A stretch of DNA of 64,000 nt from Ixodes scapularis (GCF_016920785.2 NW_024609836.1:9516018-9580017); one strand, 5' to 3'. Positions 23,902 through 34,363 are shown, counted from the first letter of the stretch. Numbers and translations are program-made. The notes: generated by a model not told the origin, from the letters alone.

Positions 23902-24310
23902 GGAGCCGGGGGGAGACCCGCTGGGGTCGGCAGCCTTAACGGCTCACTAGCTCTCTGCTGGCTCAAGACACGGGGTTGCCCCCGGCCTTTCGGAGGCAGG
24001 GGCGGCGGGGGGTGCCGTCCCCCGCTTCAGGGTGGACGTTGAAGGAACAGCGTCCACTGTGTGGTTGGGCCGCAGTGCAGCTGGCACCGCTCCCGTGGGT
24101 TTTAGATGGGACACTGGCGGGAGACACTCCTTCTGGAGGAGTCTGTGTTCCCGCCGACGCCATCATAGGCCGTGCGGGTCCCCTGCGCACGACCTCGGCA
24201 TACCCTCCTTTCGATAGGAAGGAGAAACCTCTTTTCGCCTCCTGGTAGGAGATGTTTTCTGTGGTTTTCAAAGTAAGTATTTCTTTTTCTTCTTTCCATT
24301 TTGGACAAGA
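23902..24310 (-). pseudogene. ORF1 of element B, middle part
   Basis: Reads, from the F insertion, KWKEEKEILTLK, ENISYQEAKRGFSF, KGGYAEVVRRGPARP and then the variable Pro/Ser region. It follows the third knuckle (SRSCPK) of the N-terminal piece without loss. A frame change and stops occur below about 24000, before the sequence that continues at 12120. It was cut by F at 24310 and by C at 23913. Confidence 0.8.
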
Positions 24311-24488
24311 TTGATTGATTGATTGATTGGGGTTTTTTGGCGCATCAGCAACTAAGGCTATATTGCGCCAAGCTTAGACTATTGCAATTCGGGTTTAAGA
24401 AGAGGAAAGAGCTATAGTAGCGAAATATATGATAAAATCATGAATGTGTATAAGTGTAAACAATATGACAATGAGTTTAGGAGTAAAA
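24311..24488 (-). other. 3' UTR, hairpin and (TCAA)n tail of element F
   Basis: The sense strand ends CCAATCAATCAATCAA, a TCAA tail of about 3.5 units. It is preceded by the hairpin arms TTGCGCCA and TGGCGCA. An inserted stretch of about 110 bp relative to D separates the hairpin from the ORF2 stop. Confidence 0.75.
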
Positions 24489-27400
24489 TCACAGTCGGTG
24501 TAGAAGGTCGATATCTGTGAGGAAATTAAAAACACAACTATATGGAATGAGCGGTTCGTCACCTAGTAGTAGGGCAAGGTGTAGTGGAATGTGTTCTTTA
24601 TAAAGCAGTGAGTAGTGTTTATACCGGCATTGGTCATACATAGGGCATTCAATGAGTATGTGCATAATACTTAGAGGTAGGTTGCAGTGCACACATTCAG
24701 GGGCATCCTCCCCGCTCAAGAGGTGTCCATGTGTAAGACGAGTATGACCGATTCGTAACCTGCACAGTACGACTTCATAAAAGCGCTCCCGATGTCGGGC
24801 GCTCTCCCACTCGCCTAGAAGAGGTTTGATTGCATGTAGTTTGTTGCCGGTTTCGCCGTTCCACTGCAGCTGCCACTTTGCTTTGATGCAACGTTTCAGA
24901 GAATTGTGGTAATCTTTGTAGGGTATTTGGTGTGTGTCAATTTCTCTATCAGTAGCAGAACTGGCTGCACTATCAGCTGCTTCATTTCCAGGAATGCCAA
25001 CATGGCTAGGAACCCAGCATAAGGCTATGTCAAAATTTTTCGTTGCAGCCAGGATTATCTTGTACTTTAACTCGGAAACCAGTGGGTTTTTTACACGGTT
25101 CATTGATGCGACAGCCTTCAGAGAGCTTAAAGAGTCGGTGTAGATTACAGCGTGAGAAAGGCGTTTTTTGATTATGTAATCAACAGCTAACAACAAACCA
25201 TAAAGCTCTGCTGTTAGTATAGAGGCTTTTGAATTTATTCTCTTCACCTGATTTACCGATGGTCCCACCATAGCACAGCCTACTACGGAGTCTTTTTATG
25301 TCCCGTCTGTATAAAAACTGGCATACTTGTGATATTTGGTCTGAAGCTCAAAGAAGTTCTGCCTTATGACTTCCTGTGGAACATTCTTTTTGTTATACTT
25401 GGTCAGTGTAAGGTCGCAATGTATCTGGCCGTTGTTCCATGGAGCTATATCCGGAGGGTATTGGACCAACTGAGGCTTTGCATCCATCCCAACGGATTGT
25501 GCTGCAGTATTATTCCTCACAGAAAAAGGGGGGACTGTGGAAGGTTTGTTTTCAAATGTGCGTTGGAACTTGATCGTCTCAATATTATCTCGAACGGGGT
25601 GCTCCGCGACCGAGCGAACCCTGACAGAGTACATAAAACCCAGGGAAAACCTCCTATACTCCAGGGACAATTCGTTTACTTCCGCGTAAAGGCTAAGCAC
25701 TGGGGAGGTACGAAATGCACCAGTAGCCAGTCGCAGTCCTTGATGATGAATAGGGTCTAACATCTTTAGAACTGATGCCCGAGCAGAGTAATAGACAATA
25801 CAACCATAATCAAGCTGGGAGCGAATGACTGAGTGATAGATACGCAGCAGACACAGTCGGTCCGAGCCCCATGATGCATGTGACAAGACCTTAAGGATGT
25901 TTAGAGATTTAAGGCACTTGAGTTTTAATCTCTTAATGTGTGGAACGAAAGTCAACTTGGAATCGAACACAAGGCCCAAAAACTTGTGCTCATTTTTTAC
26001 AACAATAGGAGAACCATACATGTTCAAAGACGGTTCCTGAAGAGCACCACGTCGACGAGAAAAGTTGACACAAGCTGTTTTTTCGGGAGAAAATTTAAAC
26101 CCATTCGTATCGGCCCATCTGACCAAATTATTGACCGCAAGTTGAACGCGACGTTCACAAATTGAGAGATTACAGGATGAAACGGAGATCTGGAGATCAT
26201 CAACATATAAGGAATATTGCACCGAAGGAGGAATTACACGGCCAATGGAATTAAGTTTGACGATAAAAAGAGTGACACTCAGTACACCCCCCTGAGGGAC
26301 TCTTCTCCTGTAAAAACTCCCTAGAGAGAGTTTTTCCCAGCCTCACGCGGAACGTACGGTGCTGCAGGTAACTGTATGGCACTCAACATTTGGCCACAGA
26401 AACCAAGATCGAATAAATCTTGCAGAATGCCGTAACGCCAGGCTGTGTCGTATGCTTTTTCCAAATCAAAGAAGATGGAGAGACACTGCTGTCTGTTGAC
26501 AAACGCCTCACGTACGAAGGTCTCAAAGCGGACGAGATGATCGACAGTGGACCGTGCTGACCGAAAGCCACACTGGAACTTATCAAGGCAGCTGTTTCGT
26601 TCTAGAAAAAACATGAGTCTCTTGTTAATCATCCTTTCTAATGTCTTGGAAAGACAGCTAGTTAGAGCTATTGGTCTGTAGCTAGATGCACAAGAGGGAT
26701 CTTTGCCGGGCTTAAGCACTGGTACAACCACAGCGGTCTTCCAGGAGGATGGAAAGTGGCCCTCGAGCCAAACTCTATTAAAAAGGTACAAAATTAGCTC
26801 CATAGTGGATGGATGAAGATGTTCGAGCATTTTATAATGAATACCATCTGGTCCAGGGGCAGTTTGTCTGGAACAAAGAAGTGCCATTTGAAGTTCGTAT
26901 AATGTAAATAGAGTGTTGTAGGTTCGTGCGTGCCACCTGATGTGATAACAGCTTTTTTTTCTGCATTGATCTTGTATCGCTGGAACGTTAAGGTGTAATG
27001 TTCCGAACTGGAGACATACTCGAAGTGTTCACCGAGGATGTTGGCCTGTTCCTCAAGGCTTGCAGAACAAACTCCATTCCGACTCAAGAGTGGGACAGTG
27101 AATGCCCGGTAAGAGCCATCAATTTTATGTACGCGATCCCAGACTTCCTTTGCAGATACAGTGCTGTTAATTGAAGAAGCGTACCCTCTAAAACTTTTTT
27201 TCTTAGCTTGCCTTTTAATCCACCTTGCCTGTGACCATTTTCTCTTAAATTCAATAAGATTGTGTGTTGTAGGGTAGCGCCTAAATATACCCCACGCTCG
27301 ATTTTGTTCTTTTTTGGCCAAACGGCAATCTTTGTTCCACCAGGGCTTTGGTCTCCTGGGCAGATGCGAGGACGTCATGGGGATGGAGAGAATGGCAGCT

Positions 27401-28203
27401 TGTAAAATGTGCTGAGTGATATGTTGAGTGGCTTTATTGATATCAAGATCGTCAAGTGATGTGCATGCAAAAAGAGATGATTCTTTAAAGGTAGGCCAGT
27501 TGGCATTTTCGAATTTCCAACGAGGACAGCGTGTTGGGACTGTCATGGGAAGATGGTAAAATTCTAAGATGATGGGAAAGTGGTCACTTCCGTGAGGATT
27601 CGGTATGACCTTCCATGAAAGCAATGGGAATAATGATGGGTGACAAATAGATAGGTCAATGGAAGTGAAAGTGTGAGTTGCTGAGCTAAAATATGTAGAT
27701 TCATTTGTGTTCAGCAGGCACAATCCCGCAGAAAGCAAAAAACGTTCAACAAGGGCCCCTCTAGAATCCCGTCTGTCACTACCCCACAGGGGATTGTGTG
27801 CATCAAAATCTCCTAAAAGTAAAAAAGGTGAAGGAAGTTGATTAACAAGGTCTTCTAGCTCCTCCATATGTAACTGATAAATGGGAGGTACATACAATGA
27901 GCAGACTGTAATTATTCGATCTAACAAAATACGTGTAGCCACCACCTTAAGTGAAGTCTGCAGGGCTACCTCGTTAGAAGGAATTGAATGTTGGACAACC
28001 ACCGCAACACCTCCAGCTGCGTGAGCTGCATGTGTACGGTCCCTACGAAACACCTGGAAGTGTTTTAAAACATTGGTGTGGGTGGTTTTTAGGTGCGTTT
28101 CCTGTAAGCAACATGCAATGGGCCGGTGATCCTCTAAAAGATTGCTCACATCATTGTAGTTAGACAGGAGGCCTCTACAATTCCACTGAAGGAAGAAAGA
28201 CAT
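24489..28203 (-). pseudogene. ORF2 of element F (endonuclease, RT, RNase H)
   Basis: Start ATG at 28203 (MSFFLQWNCRGLLSN). Endonuclease blocks QETHL, GDFDAHNPLWG (Asp for the usual Asn after GDF) and GSDHFP; RT blocks LKPGKDPS, FFDLEKAYD and YSLYVDDLQIS; RNase H blocks FYTDGT, LTAELYGLL, YTDSLSSLKA and VPSHVGIPGNEAAD; finger CVHCNLPLSIMHIL. Frameshifts lie near 26900 (after TSGGTH) and near 26300, where the NGVPQGG motif is destroyed. An in-frame TAA at 25298-25296 falls directly after FYTDGT. The GDFD change would be expected to harm endonuclease activity. Confidence 0.85.
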
Positions 28204-28263
28204 TTATCTTCAATAAAGGAAACGCCTCAATAAGTGTTTTACGCAAAAATTGTGAAATGTAGT

Positions 28264-29574
28264 TTATGCGTCTTTTGGTGCCACAATCCGTGGGATGGTT
28301 TTCTTTTTTGCAGTGTCTTTAGGCCGTCCTCCAGCCTCGCAGGAGGCCGAGGAAACAGAGCCTGTTTGAGAGAGAGGAAGGTCCTCATCAGAGAGTGGGA
28401 CGCTCACATCCATCTTCTCATCCAATGAGACCTTGGGTCCTTTGGGCGGGAGAGGTGAATCTGACCGCCCAGGCTTTGAAGAGCTGCCAGAGGCACGGGG
28501 AGGCAGCCCCCGACCCCGGCCAGAAGGGCCAGGTAGTGCCGGTGACGATACGTCTGGCTCCTTGGAGGGTGCAGCACCCTCCTTAGAGGGCACAATACAC
28601 TCATTGGAGCATGAAGGCAGTGGGTTGCCCACTGTCTTCGGACGTACGTAAAAGGACCCTTGTGGAGATGACAGGTCTTCCGGGGAAGTCTGCGTCTCCA
28701 CGGATGCCATAGACAGTGGGGGTCCCCTTCGCACTGCCTCGGCATATGAACCCCTTGCCTTGAAGGCAAGCTGTTCTCTAGCGTCTTGGTAGCTGAGATT
28801 GTGTTTGACCTTAAATGTAATTATCTCCTTTTCTTCCTTCCATTTTGGACATGTGCGTGAAAATGCGGGGTGTGGTCCGCCACAGTTTATGCATTTATGG
28901 TCGTTTTCACATATGTCAGCGACGTGGTCAGTGGCACTACATTTCGCACAAGTTTCTCGGCCGTGGCAGTTTCGGGAGCCATGCCCAAAGCGCTGGCAAC
29001 GAAAGCACCGCTGTGGGTTTGGAACGAAAGGACGAACTCTGCAGTTTAGATACCCTGCCTTCACGGTGGAAGGCAGAGAGTGGAGTTCAAAAGTCAGGAC
29101 TAGGTGTCGGGTTGGTATCTCCTGTCCGTCTCGTCGTAGCGCGATTCGCCACACGGCAACAACAGCACTCCGACGCAGCCCTTCAAGGATTTCTTCTTCA
29201 GTACACTGAAGGAGGTCATCCTCAGAGATGACGCCACGGACAGTATTTAAAGTCCGGTGCGGGGTTACACAAACTTGGTGTTCACCTAAGCTAGTCAACT
29301 TCAGTAATGCTGTGCTTTGAGTTTTGTTTTCTACCTCAACGAGGAGGTCTCCAGCAAGTTTTTTTGCCTTGTAATTCTTTCCAATCGTCTGCTCTAGGAC
29401 CTTAGAGACAAGGAAAGGTGACATCTTTGATAACGGTAGAGAGTCGTTCGCAGCATGAAGTACAAGAAATCGTGAAAAGGTGTCGGGTTCTTTGGCTTTT
29501 TCAAAAGTAGGGGGAGCGGGGCGAACCCTTTTGGGGGGTCGCTCTGCTCGGGGCTTAGAAGAGAGGGGAGCCAT
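28264..29574 (-). CDS. ORF1 of element F, intact CCHC gag-like protein
   Basis: 436 residues from ATG 29574 (MAPLSSKPRAERPPKR) to the stop at 28264, with no interruption. The same frame is open upstream to an earlier Met at 29646, which gives 460 residues. The N-terminal module (about residues 1-170) includes TPHRTLNTVRGVISEDD. Knuckles follow at about 190-245: CFRCQRFGHGSRNC, CAKCSATDHVADIC, KCINCGGPHPAFSRTC. The C-terminal tail is rich in Pro, Ser and Gly, with GRGRGLPPR and a basic end. The predicted role is nucleic-acid chaperone and particle protein of the LINE RNA. ORF2 starts 60 bp downstream, so ORF2 is probably translated by re-initiation or readthrough of the same RNA (inference). 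Confidence 0.85.
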   Translation of the reverse strand: MAPLSSKPRAERPPKRVRPAPPTFEKAKEPDTFSRFLVLHAANDSLPLSKMSPFLVSKVLEQTIGKNYKAKKLAGDLLVEVENKTQSTALLKLTSLGEHQVCVTPHRTLNTVRGVISEDDLLQCTEEEILEGLRRSAVVAVWRIALRRDGQEIPTRHLVLTFELHSLPSTVKAGYLNCRVRPFVPNPQRCFRCQRFGHGSRNCHGRETCAKCSATDHVADICENDHKCINCGGPHPAFSRTCPKWKEEKEIITFKVKHNLSYQDAREQLAFKARGSYAEAVRRGPPLSMASVETQTSPEDLSSPQGSFYVRPKTVGNPLPSCSNECIVPSKEGAAPSKEPDVSSPALPGPSGRGRGLPPRASGSSSKPGRSDSPLPPKGPKVSLDEKMDVSVPLSDEDLPLSQTGSVSSASCEAGGRPKDTAKKKTIPRIVAPKDA

Positions 29575-30118
29575 AAAAAGGCAAAGGGTGTTCAGAATCT
29601 GTGGCGCGCCGCCCACCACGGAGCCCAACGCGGGAATAGGTAACACCCCATAACAAATAGGGCTTTGCTGGAAGCATTACTCTATTAGCGCTACCCAGAA
29701 ACTATAACCAAGTGTGGATCTGGACGAGAGTATCTGTCACCACCCAAGGTTAGCCCTTGCCGCCAAAGAAGTTGAAAAGGAAAGAAGAGAAATGAGAAGA
29801 GTGAAAAGGAGGAGGAGACAAGGGTGAAAGAAGGGAGGGGATAGTAGAAGGAGTGGCGACTAGACTGAATCATCCTGGCCGGGCCTTACCAGGACTCCCG
29901 TCTATGAGAAGCAGGGGCCGAAGTGGTGTATTGCCTCGCCCGGGGGGCCCCGAAGGGTCCAAACCTACCCCGGGCTTGGCTCAACCACCAGGATGCCCTT
30001 TTCCCCAGACACGGGAAAGCCACGCACAGTCAGACGTGGGCGGGCGAACCCGCATGGCTCGGGGTCCGTGGAGACACCACTCTCCAAACACCTGCTTTCA
30101 CAGGTGCCCCCTGCGGGG
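29575..30118 (-). promoter_or_regulatory. 5' UTR of element F (type 1)
   Basis: 544 bp, nearly identical in layout to K and H: terminal CCCCGCAGGGG, one CACCTGTGAAAGCAGGTG hairpin, and a pyrimidine tract at about 29775-29840 on the sense strand. Confidence 0.55.
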
Positions 30119-30850
30119 TTTTGGACAAGAGCGCGAGTATGCTGGGTGACGGCCATCACAGTTGACACATTTCGGTTCACTCTCGCAACTGTCAGCAACA
30201 TGCTCCTTACTGGAGCACTTCGCGCAAGTGTCGCTTCCCCGGCAGCTCCGTGACCCATGGCCGAACCTTTGGCACTTAAAGCACCGCTGAGGGTTCGGCA
30301 CATAGGGGCGAACACGGCACTGGATGTAGCCTGCCTTTATGGTCTCTGGAAGTGTAGTGGCGTCAAAAGTCAGTATAACATGTCTTGTTTTTCGCTCCAC
30401 GCCCTCACGACGAAGGGTGATGCGTCGAGCAGCTACTACTCCTTGGTCTGAAAGGCCTTCAACAAGTTCCTGGTCAGATGAGTCCATTAGGTCGTCCTCT
30501 GAAATAACTCCTTGCACTGTATTAAGTTTACGGTGTGGAGTAACATTTACTTTATAGTCAGACACAGCATTGAGAGAAAGAAGGGCCTCACTTTGCTTTT
30601 TGATGTTGATCTCAACTAGAAGGTCACCGGACGCCATCTTTTTTGCAGAGTAATCCTTTCCAACGATTCCTTCCAGTACCTTGGCGACCAGGAAAGGGGA
30701 CAGTTTAGAAAGTGGTTTTTCCTCTTCGGAATGTAAGACAAGATTTTTTGGAAATTTTTCAGGTACAATGGATGTTTCGAGAGTGACTTGAGCTTCGGTG
30801 CGACCTCTTTTCAGAGGCCGATCAAGAAAGTTTTTGTTGCGCAGACCCAT
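30119..30850 (-). pseudogene. ORF1 of element B, N-terminal part
   Basis: Starts MGLRNKNFLDRPLKRGRTEA at 30850 and is open to the F insertion. It includes TPHRKLNTVQGVISEDD and all three knuckles (CFKCQRFGHGSRSC, CAKCSSKEHVADSC, KCVNCDGRHPAYSRSC). The upstream frame contains a stop, so the ATG at 30850 is the real start in this subfamily. It continues at 24310. Confidence 0.87.
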
Positions 30851-31535
30851 ATGAGATGGGAGGAAAATTCAGTGCCCGGGTGCACCGCCCACCACGGAGC
30901 CCAACAAGGGGGTAGGTAATGTGCCATAGCAAGAAGGGCTTGGCTGACACAATTACTCTACCAGTGCTGCCCGGGCACTATACCCTAGTGTGGTTGCAGG
31001 GACAGGACCTGTTTCCACTCAAGGTTGGCCCTTGCCGCCTAAGAAGGTGAAAAAGGAAGAGAGTGTAGAAGAAAAGAGAAAGAGGTGGGAGGAAAAGTGA
31101 AAGAAAGAAGAAGAGGGTAGAAGAGGCGACTGACTGAATCATCCTGGTCGGGCCAAGCCAGGACACCCGTCTACGAGAAGCAGAGGTCGAAGCGGTGTAT
31201 TGCCTCGCCCGGGGGGCCCCGAAGGGTCCAAACATACCCCGGGCTCAGCTCAACCACCAGGGTCCCCTTTTCCCCGGACACGGGTTAAGCCACGCACAGC
31301 CAGGCGTGGGTGGGTAAACCCACATGGCTCGGGGTTCGCGGTGGCGCCACTCACCAAGCATCTACCAAGGCAGGTGCCCCTTGCGTGCGGGTATGGTGGC
31401 CCGCGTGGCTGGGGTCCGTGGTGACGCTACTCACCAAGCACCTAGCACCTAAGGTGCAGGCGCCCCCTGCGGAGCTCGGGGTCCGTGGAGACGCCACTCT
31501 CCAAACACCTGCTTTCACAAGTGCCCCCTGCGGGG
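30851..31535 (-). promoter_or_regulatory. 5' UTR of element B (type 2, three tandem hairpin modules)
   Basis: 685 bp. The outer (5') part consists of three diverged tandem modules at about 31327-31392, 31393-31472 and 31473-31535. Each has a GGGGTYCGYGG...CACTCWCC-like core, an ACCT...AGGT hairpin, and ends CCCCYTGCGnG. J and I share this layout. Type 1 copies have only the outermost module. Confidence 0.6.
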
Positions 31536-31549
31536 GACGAACCCTGGGT

Positions 31550-31770
31550 ACCTCTGCCCATAATAAGAGAGTAGAGCTACTTAGTGAATTGATTCCTGTA
31601 CCAACTAATAAAACTTCAACCTCAACCGCGCTTTGCGGGTTAGGTGACGTAAGGCTCGCCACCATGATGAGCTGGAGCCCTTTCCACCTTGTGGGCCGCA
31701 CGAGACCACCGGCTAGTCCTACTAGGGCAGGTCTCTGACTGCGGTAGGGACAAACTTTCTGCACTAAGCG
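31550..31770 (+). other. 3' flank of the R2-like LINE remnant, resumed after element B
   Basis: The target of B continues here after the TSD. No coding similarity is visible. A GC-rich stretch (GCGGGTTAGGTGACG...) and GGCCGCACGAGACC precede an A-run at 31771-31780, which could be the polyadenylated end of the R2-like element. That reading is inference from position only. Confidence 0.45.
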
Positions 31771-32468
31771 ATATTAAAAAAAAAAGAGGAAAACCTCTCC
31801 TACCCAGAGGCACGCCGTCGCTTCGGATTTTTGCGTGAAGGCAGTAATGTACAGGTGGTGCAGCGCAAACCTGCACCACTGATGGTAGCAGTGGCCACCC
31901 AGACGTCCTTTCGGGACTATGGGAGGCCACTGCAGACCCCATGCGCCAGTTAAAGATCCAAGTTCCGGGGCGTGCAATCTCGGCTGGGCGGTCTACCGTC
32001 CCTCCCAGCCAGAGAGCGAACCCTCGTGTTAAAATGGCACAACCTTTATCCTCTCAGGCTGTTTCCCAGACCCAGGATGGGCCGGTGGCTGCCGCAACCG
32101 CCCCTCCTCTGCAGTCTCCTTCCAGAAACAAGGGTCGACACTCTCGCCCACACTCCCTGGAGAGAGCATCATCGAAGGAGCGGCATGGCTCTCGTGCCGC
32201 TCCTGCAGCGCCTAAGGGGCAGGAACGGGTGAACCTGGGTGACGCCTCGCCCAGCACCTCCTCTGCCCCTATGGCTGGTCGTAGGCGGGGCATGGCGCCC
32301 CGTTCCCCAAACCCGAAAAAACCTTCAGGAAAATCCTTGCCTCAGGAAACTGAGGCCATGGAGGAGTGTAAAGAAGTCTCCACTCATGCGTCTCACCAAG
32401 ACGACATGGAGTTGCAGACTGCTAAGAGTAAACACAAAAACAAAAAGCCTGTTATCCCCCCAACATGA
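31771..32468 (+). pseudogene. Fragment N1: ORF1 C-terminal part of an I-group LINE, plus strand
   Basis: Plus-strand sequence closely matching ORF1 of J from the RRRFAFLR block to the stop at 32466-32468. It has VAVATQTSF at about 31880, AISAGRS at about 31977, SRNKGRHSRPHSLERAS at about 32122 and KSKHKNKKPVIPP at the end. It is truncated at its 5' side near 31771 and shifts frame before 31941. This and N2 are the only copies of the family in the opposite orientation. Confidence 0.8.
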
Positions 32469-32562
32469 CATTGCAAACCAATTTTTGCCACATACGGCAG
32501 CTTTAGAACTTTTTAGCCTCCCAGTGTTTCCTTTTTATTCGCACTTTAACTCTTTTGAAACA

Positions 32563-32742
32563 ATGAAGAAATTCCATTTTATGCAGTGGAACTCCTGTAG
32601 CCTAATCAGATATATTGATGATGTAAATTATTTTATAGACGAGTTGAGACCCATTGCACCCAGTCTGCAAGAAACACATCTAAACAACACCCATACACAT
32701 TTTATACGTCAGCACCAAGTTTTTTGAAAAGATACTCTCCCC
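32563..32742 (+). pseudogene. Fragment N1: start of ORF2 (endonuclease N-terminus), plus strand
   Basis: Begins MKKFHFMQWN at ATG 32563, then IDDVNYF and LQETHLNN, and stops with TGA at 32725 just after RQHQVF. The remainder of ORF2 is missing because the Harbinger-like element starts here. The catalytic Glu of QETHL is present. N2 at 63434 might be a later piece of the same copy (see findings). Confidence 0.8.
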
Positions 32743-34363
32743 TAAAGGCCCTGTCACACCAAGGCAACACGACGGCAACAGAAACACAACACATTGTCCA
32801 ACAGTTGGGCAACTTGTTGCTCGCTCCCCGTGTTGTCCGACAAACCTGTCACATCGGGGCAACAGCAGCACAACATGGACGACAACTAAAATGTTGCTTT
32901 CGCACTTTCGGCAACAAAAAGAGCAGCAACTTGTGTTGGGCAACGCGTGTTGCCGTGATCGCTGGCTGTGCAAATTTCGGGCCGGCAACATGGCAACATA
33001 TATATATATATATATCTCGAGGCACAGAGACTCCCGATATTACTTTTTTATTTAAGTATGCGCTTTCTCAACTCCCAACTGTCCCAACCATATCGATATC
33101 GCTATTCGAACTTGCTTGCCGCACTGCCGCTCATTGCTACGAAGTCTTTCTTCAAGATGCCGTCGTCGTCAAGCACCACGTCCTCCGAGGAATCGAAGAT
33201 TATCGCAATGACTGAAGAAAGAAGATTCTTGTATTACGTGAAAGATAAATGCTATCATCGTCGCGATGTAAAGGAAAGAGCCTTCAGCGACATTGCTCAA
33301 GCGATGGGAACCAAGTTCACGGGCATGTATGAAATAAATAATCCCATGTGCGTTCACGCTGTCACACCGTGCCCGTATTTTCACGTCTTTAAAACGTAGA
33401 TTCAACGTAACGGTGCTTGCGACCGAGATGATATGACATTGCATTCTATTTTGAATATTGCACATTGTGTGCTTCTGTACTGGACCATGTGCGTGCGTGC
33501 GCGCCCGCAAGCGGGGAGGCAGTTTTGGTCGCCTCCCCGCCTGCAAGCGCAGTGTTTTGTTACTTCTATCGTTTGTGGTGCCTTCTAGACTTCTCAATTT
33601 GCGAACTCGCCTCATGACCTATTTATATCCTCTGCTACTTTGTAGTTTTTTTTTTCTTAGCAAATTACTGTTATTGCTAAAAAGAGCCGACAGCAGTATC
33701 CTACAGCTTACTCACATGTTGATAGTTCAGAGTGCATGAAGCTCATTTATCAACCATAAATGACACGCTTGATATTACTCATAGATCTGTTTAATGTATA
33801 TGGCTTTCGTTTTATGTGTTTCAAGAGCCGCTTCTCAAACCTGCACTCCCAATTCAACAGGGAACACAAAAAAGTGAAGCGCTCCGAAAAATCCGGGACA
33901 GGCACCGAGGATGTGCACGTCCCAAGATGGATTCACTACCGGGAGATGCTCTTCCTGCAGAGTGCATGCCCTCAGCATGGCAGTGAGTCAAATACGGCTC
34001 TGCCAGGTGTAAGTAATATAGAAGAGCAGCAATCAGTCACATATTTATTTGTACACAGAGAACCTCTTTGTTCAGTTATTTCAATGGTTGAGAATGATTG
34101 CTGACCGTTTCAATGGTCACAAATGCAGAACTTAAGGCTTTACCATATAAATATTAAAATTCTACAAACCACATCTTAAAATCAGACAGTGCTCACACAC
34201 TACGCACCCATTTCATGAAAACTACAATGAGATAAAAGGCATGCTTCCCTTATTTGCTTGAAATAGCAGTGCTGGGGAAAGAAATATTTCACTAAAAAAT
34301 TAAGCACTGTATCTAAACTGCCAAACATATGTGCAAAGCGTCTACATACTACAGCAACTATCG
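32743..34363 (+). mobile_element. PIF/Harbinger-like DNA transposon, left part with MADF gene
   Basis: The left end reads AGGCCCTGTCACACCAAGG, following CCCCTAA in the LINE fragment. The first 150 bp repeat GCAAC/GTTGC motifs many times, as in subterminal transposase-binding regions. It carries a spliced MADF-domain gene, the type of accessory protein found in Harbinger/PIF elements. No matching right terminal repeat was found before element I begins at 34364, nor in 61655-63422, so the right part is truncated or undetected. 34105-34363 holds no recognisable gene. Confidence 0.55.
33157..34104 (+). CDS. MADF-domain DNA-binding protein, two exons
   Basis: Exon 1 33157-33326 and exon 2 33828-34104, with a GT donor at 33327 and an AG acceptor at 33826-33827 after a pyrimidine-rich stretch. 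The phases fit, giving 148 residues. The MADF domain spans the intron. Its first half is EERRFLYYVKDKCYHRRDVK ... AFSDIAQAMGTKF. Its second half is RFSNLHSQFNREHKKVK followed by GTGTEDVHVPRWIHYREMLFL, the typical basic helix and WxxY...L end. MADF proteins bind DNA; in Harbinger-type transposons they help transposase entry and end binding (family knowledge). It has no BESS motif after the domain. The splice sites are predicted by eye, so the exact joint is uncertain. It could also be a captured host gene fragment. Confidence 0.65.

Larger units (their letters stand above)
24311..30118 (-). mobile_element. Element F: full-length I-group LINE in ORF1 of B
   Basis: Flanked by a perfect 12-bp duplication, ttttggacaaga (24299-24310 and 30119-30130). 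Length 5808 bp. The duplication encodes part of SCPKWKEE just after the third zinc knuckle of B. ORF1 is intact; ORF2 has two frameshifts and a stop. Confidence 0.94.
2196..31535 (-). mobile_element. Element B: I-group LINE split by three later LINE insertions (A, C, F)
   Basis: One ancestral copy spread over 29.3 kb. Both ends are flanked by the same duplication, gacgaaccctgggt (2182-2195 and 31536-31549). Removing A (5471-11522), C with D (12121-23901), F (24311-30118) and one TSD for each leaves about 5.66 kb. This is close to the other copies and slightly short, because ORF1 and ORF2 are joined by a deletion at 12057/12058. Order, sense strand: 5' UTR (31535-30851), ORF1 N-terminus (30850-30119), ORF1 middle (24310-23902), ORF1 tail (12120-12058), ORF2 N-terminus (12057-11523), rest of ORF2 (5470-2303), 3' UTR. 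It is inserted in the R2-like remnant. Confidence 0.9.

Noticed and set aside
28395..28769. Open frames opposite the tail of ORF1 of F
   Set aside because: Shadows of the Pro/Ser/Arg-rich ORF1 tail in other frames; no independent start context or domain.
33505..33550. GC-rich hairpin (GCAAGCGGGGAGGC ... GCCTCCCCGCCTGC)
   Set aside because: It sits inside the MADF intron and could be a small inverted repeat, but nothing distinguishes it from chance or a microRNA-like fold without expression data.
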